Shown one piece after another: positions 22,463 to 34,643 of a stretch of 64,000 nucleotides of DNA (the first letter of the stretch is position 1; each line of letters begins with the position of its first letter). This DNA is from Carnegiea gigantea (taxonomy: Eukaryota; Streptophyta; Magnoliopsida; Caryophyllales; Cactaceae), in NCBI GenBank assembly GCA_029747015.1, contig JAKOGI010002262.1, positions 20,001 to 84,000 of the forward strand, given 5' to 3'. Made by a program: the position numbers and the translations under genes. Below the pieces are notes generated by a model. That model was given only the letters and a program-made list of their open reading frames with translations. It was not told the DNA's origin and searched no databases.

Positions 22463-25430
22463 TTGGTTGATGAGATAATATGGAAATAATATTATCATGG
22501 GTTTTTTCGGGCATCAATAGCAATCACAACGTTATAGTAGATTGCTAACATTGTCAATAATTTTAATTAGTTAGAAACAATAGATTTGATAGTAATTTTA
22601 ATTAGTTTTGGTTTTTTTATAGAAGTTGATTTTGCCATATATGCTTAATTGTCACTTCGTTATGATTATGTTCAAGTCATAATTGATATTTGAATGGCTG
22701 CCTATTGTGGAGTTGAATTTTTTTTTTTTTTGGACTGCAATATTATTTAGAATTGTTACATACCACTTTAAGTGGGTTTTCCTTTTTTTTTCCTTGGGGC
22801 ATGTAATACATGATGGACAACAACAATGAAGTTAGTTTGGATTTTAAAGAGTTAGACAATGAAAATAGTGAAGCAATTCCTAGTATTCATAATTCCAAGG
22901 AAGAATCTACAGATGAAGACAACAAGAGTTTTACTTCTTGGAATGCTAAAACAAGAATAATTGAGAATTTGGATGATCAAAATTTTTGGGCATCATTTGG
23001 CAGAAAAGTTCAGAATTTTACCATGACAGACATGACGAAATTGATATTCAAATCTTTGGACTTGGGTGAAAAATTCTATAAAATGTATGCAAAATTGGAA
23101 GGTTTTGGAGTTCAAAATAAGGGGGCATGTAAGAGTAGAACAAATAGACATCTAACTTCTAAAATATTCAAGTGTTCTATAGAGGGTGTGCGTCTTCAAA
23201 AGTACCTTGACAACCCTAATAAGAAAAGGAAGGCAAAAGAGTTACAAGATGTATGTGTTTTGCTGAAATTCAATTCAAATGGATCAAAGATGCATATCAT
23301 TGGTCTGACAAGATTTGTGGCTAAACATTCTCATCCTCTTGCAAAACCACAAAGTACGTGGTACTTCAGGTTGGTTATAAATTTATAATTAATTTTTTGA
23401 TATTTTGTTTTCTCATTTTGCATGTCATATTTGTAAAGAATGTTGATAATTATTATATCTTTTAAGAAAAGATTGCACAGGAACATTCCAAAGAAGGAAA
23501 AGAAGGAAATGGAACAACTGTACGATGTCGGAATTCCCCTCATGGTATTATACGATCTTTGGCTAATCAACCTGGAAGTATTGAAAAACTTCCATACATA
23601 AAAGATGACATGAAAAATCATCTTCACAAGTACAGAAAAAAGCAAGTAGAAGATGGTGATGCTGATGCTATTTTGGCATATTTGCGGAGAAAGAAAGAAG
23701 TTGATCCTACATACCTTTTGAGATACACAGAGGATAAGAAGGGCAAGTTGGAAAACTTACTTTGGTGCGATAAGTATCACACATATATTATGAAACTTTT
23801 GGACATGTTTTGGCATTTGATAGCACCTACAAGTGGAATGCATAGAATAAGCCACTTGTGATACTAATTGGTATCAACCATAATCTAAATACGATGACCT
23901 TTGGTTGTGCACTGGTAGTTCATGAGAATGAGTCTTCTTTTATTTGGGTTTTAGAATAGTTGGTTGAAGCAGATGATGGACAAAAATCGAAGATAATTAT
24001 AGTAGATGGTGACAAAGCAATGGCTAATGTCATTATAGTGGTATTTCTGGAAGCACGACATAGATTATATTTGAGACATTTAATGACGAATGTACGAAAA
24101 AATGGGGGCTTTAAATTTACAAGTGATTTTATTAAGTGTGTCGACAAATATCGAATGCCAGAGGACTTTGAAGTTGGTTGGCAAGAACTTGTGTCTAATC
24201 ATGGTATTCATTAGAAAAAGTGGGTAATAGATTTGTACAATGATAGGAAAAAGCGGGCAGAAGCATATCTACGTGGATCTTTCTTTGCATATATGAATAA
24301 ATATTTGAAATCATATATTGTTTGTTGTACTATTTTTTTAAAATTCTACTTAATATTTTTTTGTCCACTATTTTAGGGATGAGGAGTACGCAAAGAGTTG
24401 AGTCTATGCATAGAATAATAAAAATAGAGATTGACCCGAAGGTAAAGTTATACAAACTTGTTCAACTGCGCAAATAAGTAATTGTAAAACAAAGGAACAT
24501 AGATGGACATAGTGCTTATACAATAGTTCATACATATCTTATTATAGAGGGAGTTCTTTCCAGCATCAAGTCACGTGCTGCCCAACTATAGACAACAAAT
24601 TGCTACAATCTCTTATGCAACGAGATGAATTTTGAGTGATTGTATGTCATAAAAGCTAAGAAACAGAAAAATGATAGTCCTGATGAACCTATTTACTATT
24701 GGTTGCGAGACGTTGAATGGGAACAAACTTGACACATAGTAATTAGGCATGATGCCCATAAGGTGACGTACTTTGTTGCATGAAGTTGAAGTCGATAGGT
24801 TTTCCTTGTCATCACATGTTTGCAGCCATGAAATATGCAAATATGAAAGAAATTCCAAGTGGTTGTATTCTCCATCAGTGGACCATTGAGGCTGAGGAAC
24901 ATATTCAACTCAATGATGACATATTTGGTCATGAAAAAGAAGATGGCTTATTTTGATAGAGACATCAGAATAAAATATCCACATGTTGCAATTTCAAAAG
25001 GGGCACCAAAAGGGAAAAAGCATCAGACTTGTAGCAAATGTCATATTATAGCTCATACGTGATGCACTTGTCCTAAAGATACCAACAGGAAACCTATAGG
25101 GGGAAAACCAGTAGAAGACTTTGACTTGGATGAAGCATATACTACAAGTCGTGAAGGTACAACAGCTAACTCAAAGGATATTGTTTACGACAATGCAAAA
25201 GTGGTATGTAAGAAGTCAATGAGCATCATGCATGATTCTTATATCGAAGGTGAAATATAAAAGGTAATGATCAATACTTATATAAGGGTAATTTGAACAA
25301 AATACTTCTATCAAATAATTGTTCCTATTGAACATGTAGGTTGTCTCCAGCGAAGAAGTGGAGAACCTAGGGAAGAATCCTGAGATTGTTTATTGGTCCC
25401 AAAAAGAGGATTGATGATTTTTGGTGAAGT
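22111..25430 (+). pseudogene. MULE B transposase, FAR1-related, frameshifted
   Basis: Exon 1 (22111-22163) lies in the inverted repeat. The longest exon (from 22810) has an acidic start and then a FAR1-type domain at about residues 85-185: LGEKFYKMYAKLEGFGV, IFKCSIEGVR and TRFVAKHSHPL. Next come IEKLPYIKDDMKNHLHKYRK and DPTYLLRYTEDKKGKLENLL (23579-23757). The transposase domain has IIVDGDKAMANVI (one catalytic Asp region, about 23995-24030), RHRLYLRHL and GMRSTQRVESM (24377-24409). The SWIM finger reads KLKSIGFPCHHMFAAMKYAN, and a CCHC-like TCSKCHIIAHT-CTC follows at about 25029-25070. Frameshifts near 23530 and 23790 and several stops inactivate it. The first exon lost one base against its copy in the right arm. 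The protein belongs to the FAR1/FHY3-related MULE transposases. Confidence 0.82.
22392..22458. repeat. (TA)n microsatellite
   Basis: About 65 bp of alternating T and A, interrupted by one extra A, in the first intron of the MULE B transposase gene. Confidence 0.97.
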
Positions 25431-26434
25431 TGCCTTTGTTTTGTGATATCAAGTTGGTTGAGTAGGAATTCCTAAATAATATATACTTAATGTCCACCAT
25501 CGTCTCTTTTATACTTGATCCTGTGAAGTTACTTCTAAAGTTGCTACATTATGAAATAGTTTAATTATTTAATAGTCTGCAAATTTAAACAGTTAATGGA
25601 AATTAAACCAATCAAATATAAGCTATAATGAAATTTCTTAAGTAAAAAGTATCAATTATTATGTCACTCTTTGACAATATAGTTTAAAAAACTGCAAATT
25701 TAAAATCTACAATGTTGAACTCGCTTGCCACCAATCTTGCTACATACTTCAATTGCTATGATCGCATTTCATCTGATAACATAAATTATAAGTAGAATAA
25801 TTATACATGATTTGCATGCTTTTTTATACTACACAAAATTTAAATTTTATGCATTTTAATTCTTACTGAAAATTTCATTTCACTCCATGCAGAATTGTTA
25901 GATGCTTTAATATACTTCAAAAATACATGCCACCATCATGTGTACAACATAAGCATTTCACAATCATGCCTACAACATAAGCATTAATTTTATGATCTCA
26001 AATAATATAGAATGTCTTATGAGTGATTAGCATAGTGTTACTCACGAATTGGACTGTTCGTGCGTTATTATCACTTGAAAATTGAAAGTGGCTACATCCT
26101 CAGCTAACCAAGCTACTCAAGGATGCTCTTTAAAAAAGTTTAATACTTTCACTAACTATAATAAAATGATATTGGTATTAACTGATGTTTACTATGTAAG
26201 CCATCAACAATTAGTATTGATTATCAATGAACAACTGAAACTATTTAATTACCAGGTCAAATACTAATGTAGCTATTTTATCTGAAGGATTCAAGGAATC
26301 CAAATAATACCATCGTTTCTATTTTATATTAACCACAACCAATATCTAATGTTCTCTCCATCCATCTAACAAAAGAATGTGAATTAGTAAACACAAATAA
26401 ATTAGTAACATTATATCATTGAAGAAAAAATATA
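25431..26434. other. MULE B interior between transposase 3' end and the Copia insertion; no gene seen
   Basis: AT-rich sequence with only short reading frames (for example 26082-26267) and no recognised domain. It is continuous with 38404 onward once Copia and one ATATA copy are removed. Confidence 0.55.
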
Positions 26435-27404
26435 TGTATTAGCTTCCTTAAGCGTACAATATATTTTATAAATATATTTTGATAAAAGACAAAAAGAAAT
26501 TGGTCCATTGGTATTTTTATTGTATTATAATTGAATCTATCTTAGAATTATTATTGTTCAAATGTGATATATTTTTGAAGTGGATATTGGAATATTAATA
26601 TTACTTAATTGATTTTATACAAGGTGTCACAATATCTTTGAGATTGTTTAATATTCAAATTTGAATATGTAATTTTTATGATATTGTATTATATGATTTA
26701 AATTTGAATATGTGATTATGATTCTCTAAATATGGCCATATCTTTTGAAATTTAACTCTAGTTGTTGCTTGGCCTAAAAATAGCACTAATAAATTTTTAG
26801 CATTAGCTAGCTCCTACAAGAAATCAGCAAGGTAGTTGTTGAAGATTTGGAGCTGTTACTAAAAATCAGTTGCAGTTCAAGGCCTTGAAACTGGATTCCA
26901 ATGACTTGAAGATTAGTTAAAGATTTTCCTTCTATATTTGAAAGTAAAAGCTACTTCAACTCTTTTTGTTATAAAAAGGAAAGACCTTGCAGCTGAGAGA
27001 GACACAAGAAAGAGAGCTCAAGTACTAAATACTCACTTGCATACTTTGTGCTTTAACTTGCTTTACATTCATTCAAGTTATATTGTTCAAGTTGTAAGTA
27101 GGGTGGGATTATATAATTAAAGGGTCAACTCTACCAGGCCTAATTGAAGGGTTCAACTTGCAACTTGGAACTTAGAGTAAGGTATATTCTAGAGTTGTAA
27201 CTATCCATCTTAAGAAAATTGGGTTAATCCTAGAGTGAGGGAACTCTAGGCGGGGACTAAGCCTAGCTGAGGATAACCTCATTAAAAAGGTTCTTGTGTT
27301 TTGTCCATGTTCTTTCTTCCGTTCTTTATTTGGATTAATTTGCAATATTGATGATCACCCTATTCACCCCCCTCTAGGGTGATTTAGTAGCTTTTAAACT
27401 TTTA
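26435..27404 (+). repeat. 5' LTR of the Copia element
   Basis: Pairs with 36865-38403. The first bases are TGTATTAGCTTCC against TGTTACCTTCC on the right; the last shared bases are CTTTTAAACTTTTA. The final CA expected of an LTR has decayed to TA. Confidence 0.93.
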
Positions 27405-27406
27405 AT

Positions 27407-27419
27407 TGGTATCAGAGCC
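27407..27419 (+). other. Primer binding site of the Copia element (tRNA-iMet)
   Basis: TGGTATCAGAGCC lies two bases after the 5' LTR, the usual plant Copia arrangement. Confidence 0.95.
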
Positions 27420-27462
27420 AGACCCACTGCATTTTGACTTTACCGTCAAGTGGGCAACAATT

Positions 27463-28789
27463 ATGGCCGCTACTGGAGAAGGCCACTGTGATCAAGGTCC
27501 TTCTACTATTATACATTCTTCATTTAGCGGCACTAACTTTTTGTATTGAAAAAATTTGATGCAGATGTTTATCAAGATTGAAAATTTTGAACTATGGAAC
27601 ATTGTGATTAAAGGTCCATACGTTCCAACTACTACAGTCGGTGCAAAAACTGTCCTGAAAAACGAAGATCAATACACCCAAGAAGACTTCACAAGGCTTT
27701 CAAAAAATTGTAAGGCTATGCACATCTTATATTATGGATTAGATGCTACCGAGTACAATTGTATTTGTGCATGTGAATCAGCTAAAGAAATTTGGGACAA
27801 GCTAGTGATAATATATAAAGGCATAAGTCAAGTAAGAGAAACAAAGATCAATATCTTCGTCCATCAGTACGAATTATTCAAAATGCAACCCGACAAAACA
27901 ATCAGGGAGATATTCACAAGATTCACCGACATAACCAACAACCTCAAATCGCTTAGCAAGACCTACATGAATGAGGAAATTGTTAGAAAAATCCTTCGAT
28001 ATCTCCCCAAAAATAAATGGGGTCCCAGGCTCACCCCAATTGAAGAAGCTTAAAACCTCAAGACACTAACCTTGGATGACCTACTCAGGAAACTTCTTAC
28101 GCATGAAATTCATCTTAAAGAAGATGAAGAAAAAAAGACTTAACCAAAGAAGGGAGTTACATTTAAAACTATTAGTGAAGAGCACGACTCTTTAGAAGAT
28201 GAATCCAGTAAAGAAGATGAAGATTCCATGACGATGATTGTAAGAGGACTAAAGAAGATTTTCAAGTCAAAAAAGTTCAATCCTAAGAAACTCTACAAAA
28301 GGGGATTCTCCCTGAAGAAGAATGATAAATCTTCTAAAGGTAATAAGCTCTCAAATAACAAAAATGAATCTAATCTTGGTCCTTGTTTTGATTGTAGTTT
28401 ACCAGGGCATGTGATGAAAGATTGCCCCATCATGCAAAAGAGAGTTGGGAAAACACAAACAAAAGGCCAAGAAAGAATTCAAGAAAGCTATAATTGCCGC
28501 ATGGAGTGATAATGACTCCATTAACAGTGATGATGAAGAAGAACAAGCGGCAAACCTATGCTTCATAGCCAATAAAGAAAATGTCCAAGAGGACGAAACC
28601 GAGCATGAAAGCACGGACGAGGTAGACTATCTGACTTTCTTGAATATTCTAAAGATGAATTAGCCCAAGTCTTGATTAATTGCATTGAATGTGAGCAAAA
28701 ATATTTATCCAAAATAAGGTCTTTAAAGAAAGTCATTTGAAACTTATCATTTGAAAAAGAGGCTTTACGAAAATCAAATGATGAACTTC
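27463..28789 (+). pseudogene. Copia gag (UBN2-type) with CCHC zinc knuckle, disrupted
   Basis: The start MAATGEGHCDQGPS at 27463 is followed by FSGTNFLY and a stop at 27547 where plant Copia gag has W (YWK). The frame continues KIENFELWNIVIKGP, ACESAKEIWDKLVIIYKG and YELFKMQPDKTIREIFTRF to LRYLPKNKWGPRLTPIEEA (28050), where a TAA replaces a CAA-type codon. A lysine-rich segment follows, then CFDCSLPGHVMKDC (28384-28425), a complete C-x2-C-x4-H-x4-C knuckle. After a shift come an acidic segment and a coiled-coil-like stretch ending KSNDELLK at 28796, where the gypsy element is inserted. Gag packages the element RNA; this copy cannot make it whole. Confidence 0.88.
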
Positions 28790-29827
28790 TAAAGTGTGAC
28801 CAAGATGGGCCGGATGTAGCTTGCTTGAGTTTAGTTGCAAATTTTCCTTGTGCATAAGATATGACTTGGTTTAAAGGCTAAGCCACCCACCAAGACTAAG
28901 GATCCACCAAGAATTGCTTAAAGGCTAGGCCACCCGCAATCCTCTAAAGGAACCACTCAAGACTCACCACCTTTGTAAAAGGATAAAGAGAACTCAAGAT
29001 TTTTAAGAGAGAAAGCTTTTAGCTATGTGATATCATTCAAATCTGGTTTTTACAACCTAAGGCCTCCATTATATAATGAGAGCCTTTAACAAGATGAAAG
29101 AAATGGAAAAAGGGGGCCATACAAACGTCCATAAGCAAAGAGGAAAGCAAAAAGCAATGTAAGTGTAAAAGCTGGAAAGTGCTTTTTGCTTTTTATCAGT
29201 AGCTTTTCAAATTACAACTTCCAACTTAAAATAGCTATATCTTCTAGGTCTCTTACTCAAATTAGGTGAAAAAAATGTTGTTAGAAAACCAAGAAAGTAA
29301 CATTTCAGATGGCTCAAGTTCGATGAACTTTGGAGTTACCGTTTGGGAGATATAGGCCAAAAGGTATAGCTAGTGCAAGCTGGAATAATTTCAGCAGCAC
29401 TTGAAAAATGACTCCAATTGACTTATTACCCAATGACTTAACCTAGAACTCTTTATATGTTCTTAAAGATGACATATTGTGGCTTCCAAAAAGTGGATTT
29501 TCAGCCTCTTAAGTCCAAAAAAGCATGAGTAATCAAGCTTGCCATACCAGGTATGTGCGCTGGCTATTGGGCAGTTTGGGAGCATGCTACTGTTTTGAGC
29601 TCAACTTATTCTTTCCATGGGTTAAACCTCATTTTCATGAGTAAACCGCTTAGAAGGCCTCTTGACCTTCCCAAAATAGGAGAGTAACACATCTCAAAGG
29701 CTTAGGATGAGGTTGGAATTGAAGCTCCAAATCAGTACATGGATCAAGTCCCCTTTATTGTATCTTGTGAGCACTAAGAAGGATTTGTGAGCTGTCTTGG
29801 ACTTGTGTAGGCATGATATTTGCTTCA
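28790..29827 (-). repeat. 3' LTR (left copy) of the nested gypsy element
   Basis: On the minus strand it begins TGAAGCAAAT. The C-terminal end of pol runs into it and stops at 29694. Confidence 0.94.
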
Positions 29828-30386
29828 TCCTCCCCTTCTTGAATGTGATTTGCCTCAAATCATCATCATATTCTTCATCCTCAAGATAGGGTGTGAGTTC
29901 ACTCACAATGAATGTAGAAGATGCATCCATGTCCCCGGGTAGCTCTAGCTTATAAGCATTATCATGTACTGTTTCAAGGACCTTAAAAGGACCATCACTC
30001 CGTGGCATGAGTTTGTTCTTTCTTCTAGGGGGGAACCTCTCCTTTCTCAAGTGTATCAACACCAAGTCCCCAGGTTTGAAGGTAATGGCTTTACGGTGCT
30101 TGTTGTCTCTAGCTTGCCAAATTTGTTGGTGAAGCTTCTTCATCTCTTTGGCCCTCTACTCGGCCTCATAGCTCACTCTAGACTCAAGAGGAAGTGGTAA
30201 CAGCTCTAGAGGAGTTAGAGGGTTGATTCCATCATAAGACTCAGAGGGAAAGTTGGAAGTAGCAAAGCTAGGAGTTCGATTGTATGCGAACTCAGTGTGG
30301 GGAAGTTTGAGATCTTACTCCTTGATGCTTTTACTCCCTAAACTCCAAAGCAAGGTAACAAGGGTCTTGTTGGTTACTTCAGTTTA
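29694..30386 (-). pseudogene. Gypsy integrase C-terminal part
   Basis: Contains a TEVTNKTL-like segment with the probable catalytic Glu (about 30360-30386) and then [35 protein letters not shown] and [20 protein letters not shown], the GPF/Y-type C-terminal module that ends plant gypsy integrases. No chromodomain is seen; the frame runs into the LTR. Two TAA codons (about 30376-30387) stand where CAA is usual in the QTDGQTE motif. Confidence 0.85.
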
Positions 30387-30395
30387 GCCATCGGT

Positions 30396-30887
30396 TTAAG
30401 GATGGTGGGAGGTGCAATACAAGAGCTTAGTACCAAGGAGCCTCCATAAACATCTCCAAAAATGACTAAGAAACTTTGTATCTCGATTAGATACAATGCT
30501 CTTAGGAATGACATGAAGCTGGACAACTTTCTTGAAGTAGAGATGGGCTATGTGAGATACATTATCGGTCTTCTCATAAGGGATGAAGTGAGCCATCTTT
30601 GAAAAGCGGTCCACTACCACCATAATAGCATCTTCGCCCCTTTGAGTTCTAGGAAGGGTAACTATGAAATCCATGCTCACATCTTCCCAAGGACCATTAG
30701 GAACGGGCAATGGAGTGTATAACCCTTGGTGGAATTGACTTTTAGCCTTTTGACATAAAGTACACTTGAAAATCACTCCATGAACATCACTACCCATTCT
30801 TGGCCAATAAAATGGTTCTTTGAGCATGTCAATAGTCTTGTTGATCCCAAAATGGCTAGCTAGACCTCCTCCATGAACCTCCTTCAC
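30396..30887 (-). pseudogene. Gypsy integrase zinc-binding and catalytic part
   Basis: Residues VHGGGLASHFGINKT and FKCTLCQKAK form the HHCC zinc module. GPWEDVSMDFIVTLPR carries the first catalytic Asp, and NRDTKFLSHFW the second. It is intact over 163 codons, then ends at TAA just before the catalytic Glu segment. Confidence 0.92.
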
Positions 30888-31607
30888 AAGAAGCTTTCGG
30901 ATTGGACACTTTGGAATACATAACTTGTTGTCTTTAAATAAGAAGCCCTCTTGGAGAGTGTAGGGACTTTCTTGTGGCCTTCTTGCTCATGGAGATAGTG
31001 CTTGAAATCCTCATCTTCTTGGTGGAGCTCATCGATGAATTGGAAGCCTAGAACTCTTGCTTCCATTATGGCCAAGAGAAAATGCCGCTTAGATAGTACA
31101 TCCACCACAACATTAGTGCTCCCCTTCTTATGTTTGGCCACAAAGGAGAAGCTTTGCAAGAACTCAACCCATTTAGCATGTCTTGGATTGAGCTTATGTT
31201 GGCCATTCAAGTACTTAAGGCCTCATGGTCCGAATGAAGGATAAATTGTTTCAGCCTTAAGTAATGAGACCAATGATCAAGAGCTCTCACCAATGCATCG
31301 AACTCCTTATTGTATGTTGAGTAGTTCTTCCTTAAACCATTAAGTTCTCACTAAAATAGGCAATAAGGCATTGATCTTGCATAAGGATAGCCCTTATACC
31401 CACTCCACTTGTATCACAATCAACCTTAAAGAGTTTATCAAAGTTGGAAAGGGCTAGCACCGGGGCCTCACTTAGCTTGGATTTGAGTTTCTTAAATGCA
31501 TCATGGGTGACCTTGGTCCACTCACATGAACCTGTCTTCATGCATTCGGTGATAGGAGCCATGGGGGTGCTAAACCCCTTAATGAATCTCCTATAAAAAG
31601 CTGCCAA
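30884..31607 (-). pseudogene. Gypsy RNase H
   Basis: FYRRFIKGFSTPMAPITECM and WTKVTHDAFKKLKSKL begin the connection; FKVDCDTSGVGIRAILMQ is the RNase H start, with Asp and a D-T-S in place of the usual [20 protein letters not shown] and [15 protein letters not shown] are the C-terminal motifs, with VD in place of AD in the final NVVAD motif. Confidence 0.9.
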
Positions 31608-31649
31608 GCCATGGAAACTCCTAACTTTGATGATAGTGGTCAGAGTTGG

Positions 31650-32207
31650 CTATGACTTGATAACTTTCACTTTGCCTTGGTCCATGGAGATTCCATCCTT
31701 AGAAACAACATACCCCAAAAAGGTGAATTGGAGTGAAAAGAACTCACACTTCTCTAACTTGCCAAAGAGCCTCTGAGCTCTTAGAACCTTGAATACTTCT
31801 TCCAAGTGATGTAGATGATCTTCTTGACTCTTTGAATAAACAAGGATATCATCAAAATAGACCACCATAAATTTCCCAAGGAAAGGTCTCAAAACCTCAT
31901 TCATAAATCTCATAAATGTACTAAGGGCATTAGAGAGGCCGAAAGGCATCACTAACCACTCATAAAGCCCTCCCTTGGTCTTGAATACAATTTTCTATTC
32001 ATCACCTTCCCTCGTGCGAATCTGGTGATATCCACTCCTTAAATCAATTTTGGAGAAGATGGAGGAGCCATGAAGTTCATCAAGCATGTCATCAAGCCTA
32101 GATATGGGATACCTATACTTGATAGTGATATTGTTTATAGCTCTACTAGCCACACACATGCGGTATGACCTATCCTTCTTGGGACAAATAAAGTCAGGAC
32201 TGAGCAA
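31650..32207 (-). pseudogene. Gypsy reverse transcriptase
   Basis: Contains PKKDRSYRMCVASRAINN (usually CVDYRAINN, here D-Y changed to A-S), [35 protein letters not shown] and [11 protein letters not shown], the Y-x-D-D polymerase box (about 31850-31880), then [15 protein letters not shown] stop or shift separates the two halves at about 31960-31995, where EGDEKTAF-type sequence would lie. Confidence 0.93.
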
Positions 32208-32681
32208 GGACTCATGCTCTCTCTCACATAACCCCTGGCCAACAATTCATCAACTTGTCTTTGACGTCTTTGGTCTCTTGAGGGTTACATCTATAGGACA
32301 TTTTATTGGGAAGTGGGACACCGGGAATAAGGTCAATTTGGTGCTCAATGCCTCGGATTGGTGGGAGGTCGGGGGTAAATCTTATGGAAAGACATATTGA
32401 TATTAGGAAATGAGGGGGCGGATCATAGGGTGTAAGGGAGTCACTTCCTCACTTTTATTGCTTTCAAGCATGAGTAAAGCTAAGACTTGCTTACCTTTGC
32501 CTAAAGCTCTCTCAACCCGTGTTTCACTCAACATGAGAAGGTCTCTCTTTTTCTCACTTCCTACCCCCGGCTTAATTTTGTTGACTTGGTTAGGAGGTAA
32601 TGGGTTTAGAATAATCTTTTTCTTGTCAATAATCAACGATTATGTTTTCTTGAAACCATCATGCACAACATGCCTACCAAA

Positions 32682-33152
32682 TTACCAAGGTCGACCCAAA
32701 AGTATATGACAAGCACTCATAGGTACCACATCCCAAAGGACACTATCCCTATACTTCTTCCTAATTGAAAAGGAGATAAGAGCTTGTTTGGTTACCTTAA
32801 TGTCGCTGCCACCATTGAGCCACTTCAAAGAATAAGGCTTGGAGTGAGGAATAGTAGAAATGCCAAGGTTCTCAATAAGGATAGTGGAGGTCACGTTATT
32901 GCAACTCCCTCCATCGATGATCAAGTTCCACACCTTGTCTTGGATGGTGCACCGAGAGTGAAAGATCATTTCCCTTTGAACTTTGTCATAAGGAGTGTCT
33001 TGGACATGTAATAACCTCCTTAAGACAAGTAGTTCACATTTATCGGCATCAAGTAAGGTCTCTTTCTCCATATCGTCCGATTCCACCCCATGAGTTTCTT
33101 CTTGAGCCTCCATCAATAAAGCATCAACTTCTTCTACTTCTTGCATGGTCAT
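32682..33152 (-). pseudogene. Gypsy protease
   Basis: WNLIIDGGSCNNVTS contains the aspartyl protease centre with D-G-G-S in place of D-S/T-G. LKWLNGGSDIKVTKQALISF and CHILLGRPW complete the domain. The latter (HxLLGRPW) is the conserved second loop. Confidence 0.88.
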
Positions 33153-33194
33153 GACCCTTTGGTTTGGGCAATCATATTGGGAATGACTATATCC

Positions 33195-34183
33195 TTAACA
33201 CTTAAAGCAGTTCTTTCCTTCAAACTTCTTAGGCAATTCCTTTGGAGAAGGAAGAGCCACGAACTTGCCCTTATCAACCCGTGAGGTGCTCTCGGGCTTA
33301 GGGTGAGAAGAAGGCTTGAATGGGGGTCTTGGGCTTGCTTGATCTTTGTAGAAGGGCTTAGTGAAAATCTTCTTCTCCTTCCTTCGCTTTTCAACCTTGA
33401 GGGCAAGCTTGAAAACATCATCCAAGGTGAAATAAGTTTGGAGTTCCACCTCCCGGGCAATGAGGGGGTTTAACCCATTGAGAAACTGAGCCATGGTTTG
33501 CTCTTGGGGTTCATGAATGCCTTCCCTCAAGAAGAGTTGCTCAAATTCCCTCATGTACTCACCCACACTCATGTTGTTTTGTTTGAGTGAGAATAGTCAG
33601 TTGTAGATGTCTTGCTTGTAGCTTTCGGGAAGGAACCTCTTGTTCATGAGAGTTTTAAGTTTCTCCCATGAGTCGATCTTGGTTTTGCCATCTCTAGCCC
33701 TTTGCTTTTTGAGGTTTTCAAACCACAAGGAGGCATACTTGTGTGCTTAAGGCTGGCAACCTTGAAACTTCTTTCATCATCATAGCCCTTAGCGTCAAAG
33801 ATTCAGTCCAAAGCTTGAACCCATTCAAGGTACTCATCGGGGTTCAAGTTGCCATTGAACTCCAGGGGTTCTACCTTGATGTCCCTAAACTCATCATGTG
33901 GAGGTCTCCTACATCCCCTTCTTGGATTGCTTCCCATACTTGAATCACTAGAATAGTCATGCTCGTTCGCATGATTATTTGGCTCTTGAGCTCGTTGGCC
34001 TCCTTGGAAGGCCGTAAATTGAGTAGTCATTTGCTCAAGTTGCCTACTAAGTTGCCTCACACTTTGTTGTGAACTTAGAATGGCATTATCTTGCCTTATG
34101 ATATGAGCTCATTCTAGGCTCATACCTCTCAGCACCCTTACTGGTTGGAGGGAGTCCGTGGAGGGGGTTTCTTCATTAGACAT
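33195..34183 (-). pseudogene. Gypsy gag with zinc-knuckle start
   Basis: The likely start MSNEETPSTDSL at 34183 is followed by RQLSRQLEQMTTQFTAFQGG, then DIKVEPLEFNGNLNPDEYLE, MSVGEYMREFEQLFLREGI (33572) and LNGLNPLIAREVELQ. It ends FEGKNCFKC, the first C-x2-C of a CCHC knuckle. The frame changes more than once between 33800 and 33580. Confidence 0.87.
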
Positions 34184-34629
34184 GGCTAAAAAGACGAAGG
34201 AAAGAGGTGAATGGCTTGACAAGGCAGGGGCACGGGATGGTCGTGCCAGTGTTTTAGTACTGGGGATTGGTGGCATGGTCTTGCCTAGGGGCACGAGGTG
34301 GCCATGCCTTAGTACTGTCCGAGTTTGCACGATTTTGTGGTTGGAAGCTTTTTAAGGGGTTTTGGTTGGGATTTGTATTTAGGCTATTTTGAGGGGTTCT
34401 TGAGAAGTAAAAGAGGGGTTTTTGGGGAAATCAAATGTGGGTTAAGAGTTGAGGATCTAAGAAAGTGTTTGGTCAAGGTTATTTTGAGAGGAGAAGTAGG
34501 ATTGCTCAAGCTAGAGAGAGAGTGGTAAATTCCGGACGATTTCCATAATAAGAGTGAAAAAGAAGCTTCACAAGAATAAAACCAAAGTAAGGAAATATGG
34601 TATAAACTTAAGAACACCAACCTGGATTA

Positions 34630-34641
34630 GCTCTGATACCA
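34630..34641 (-). other. Primer binding site of nested gypsy (tRNA-iMet)
   Basis: The minus strand reads TGGTATCAGAGC, two bases after the LTR end CTTCA. Confidence 0.93.
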
Positions 34642-34643
34642 AA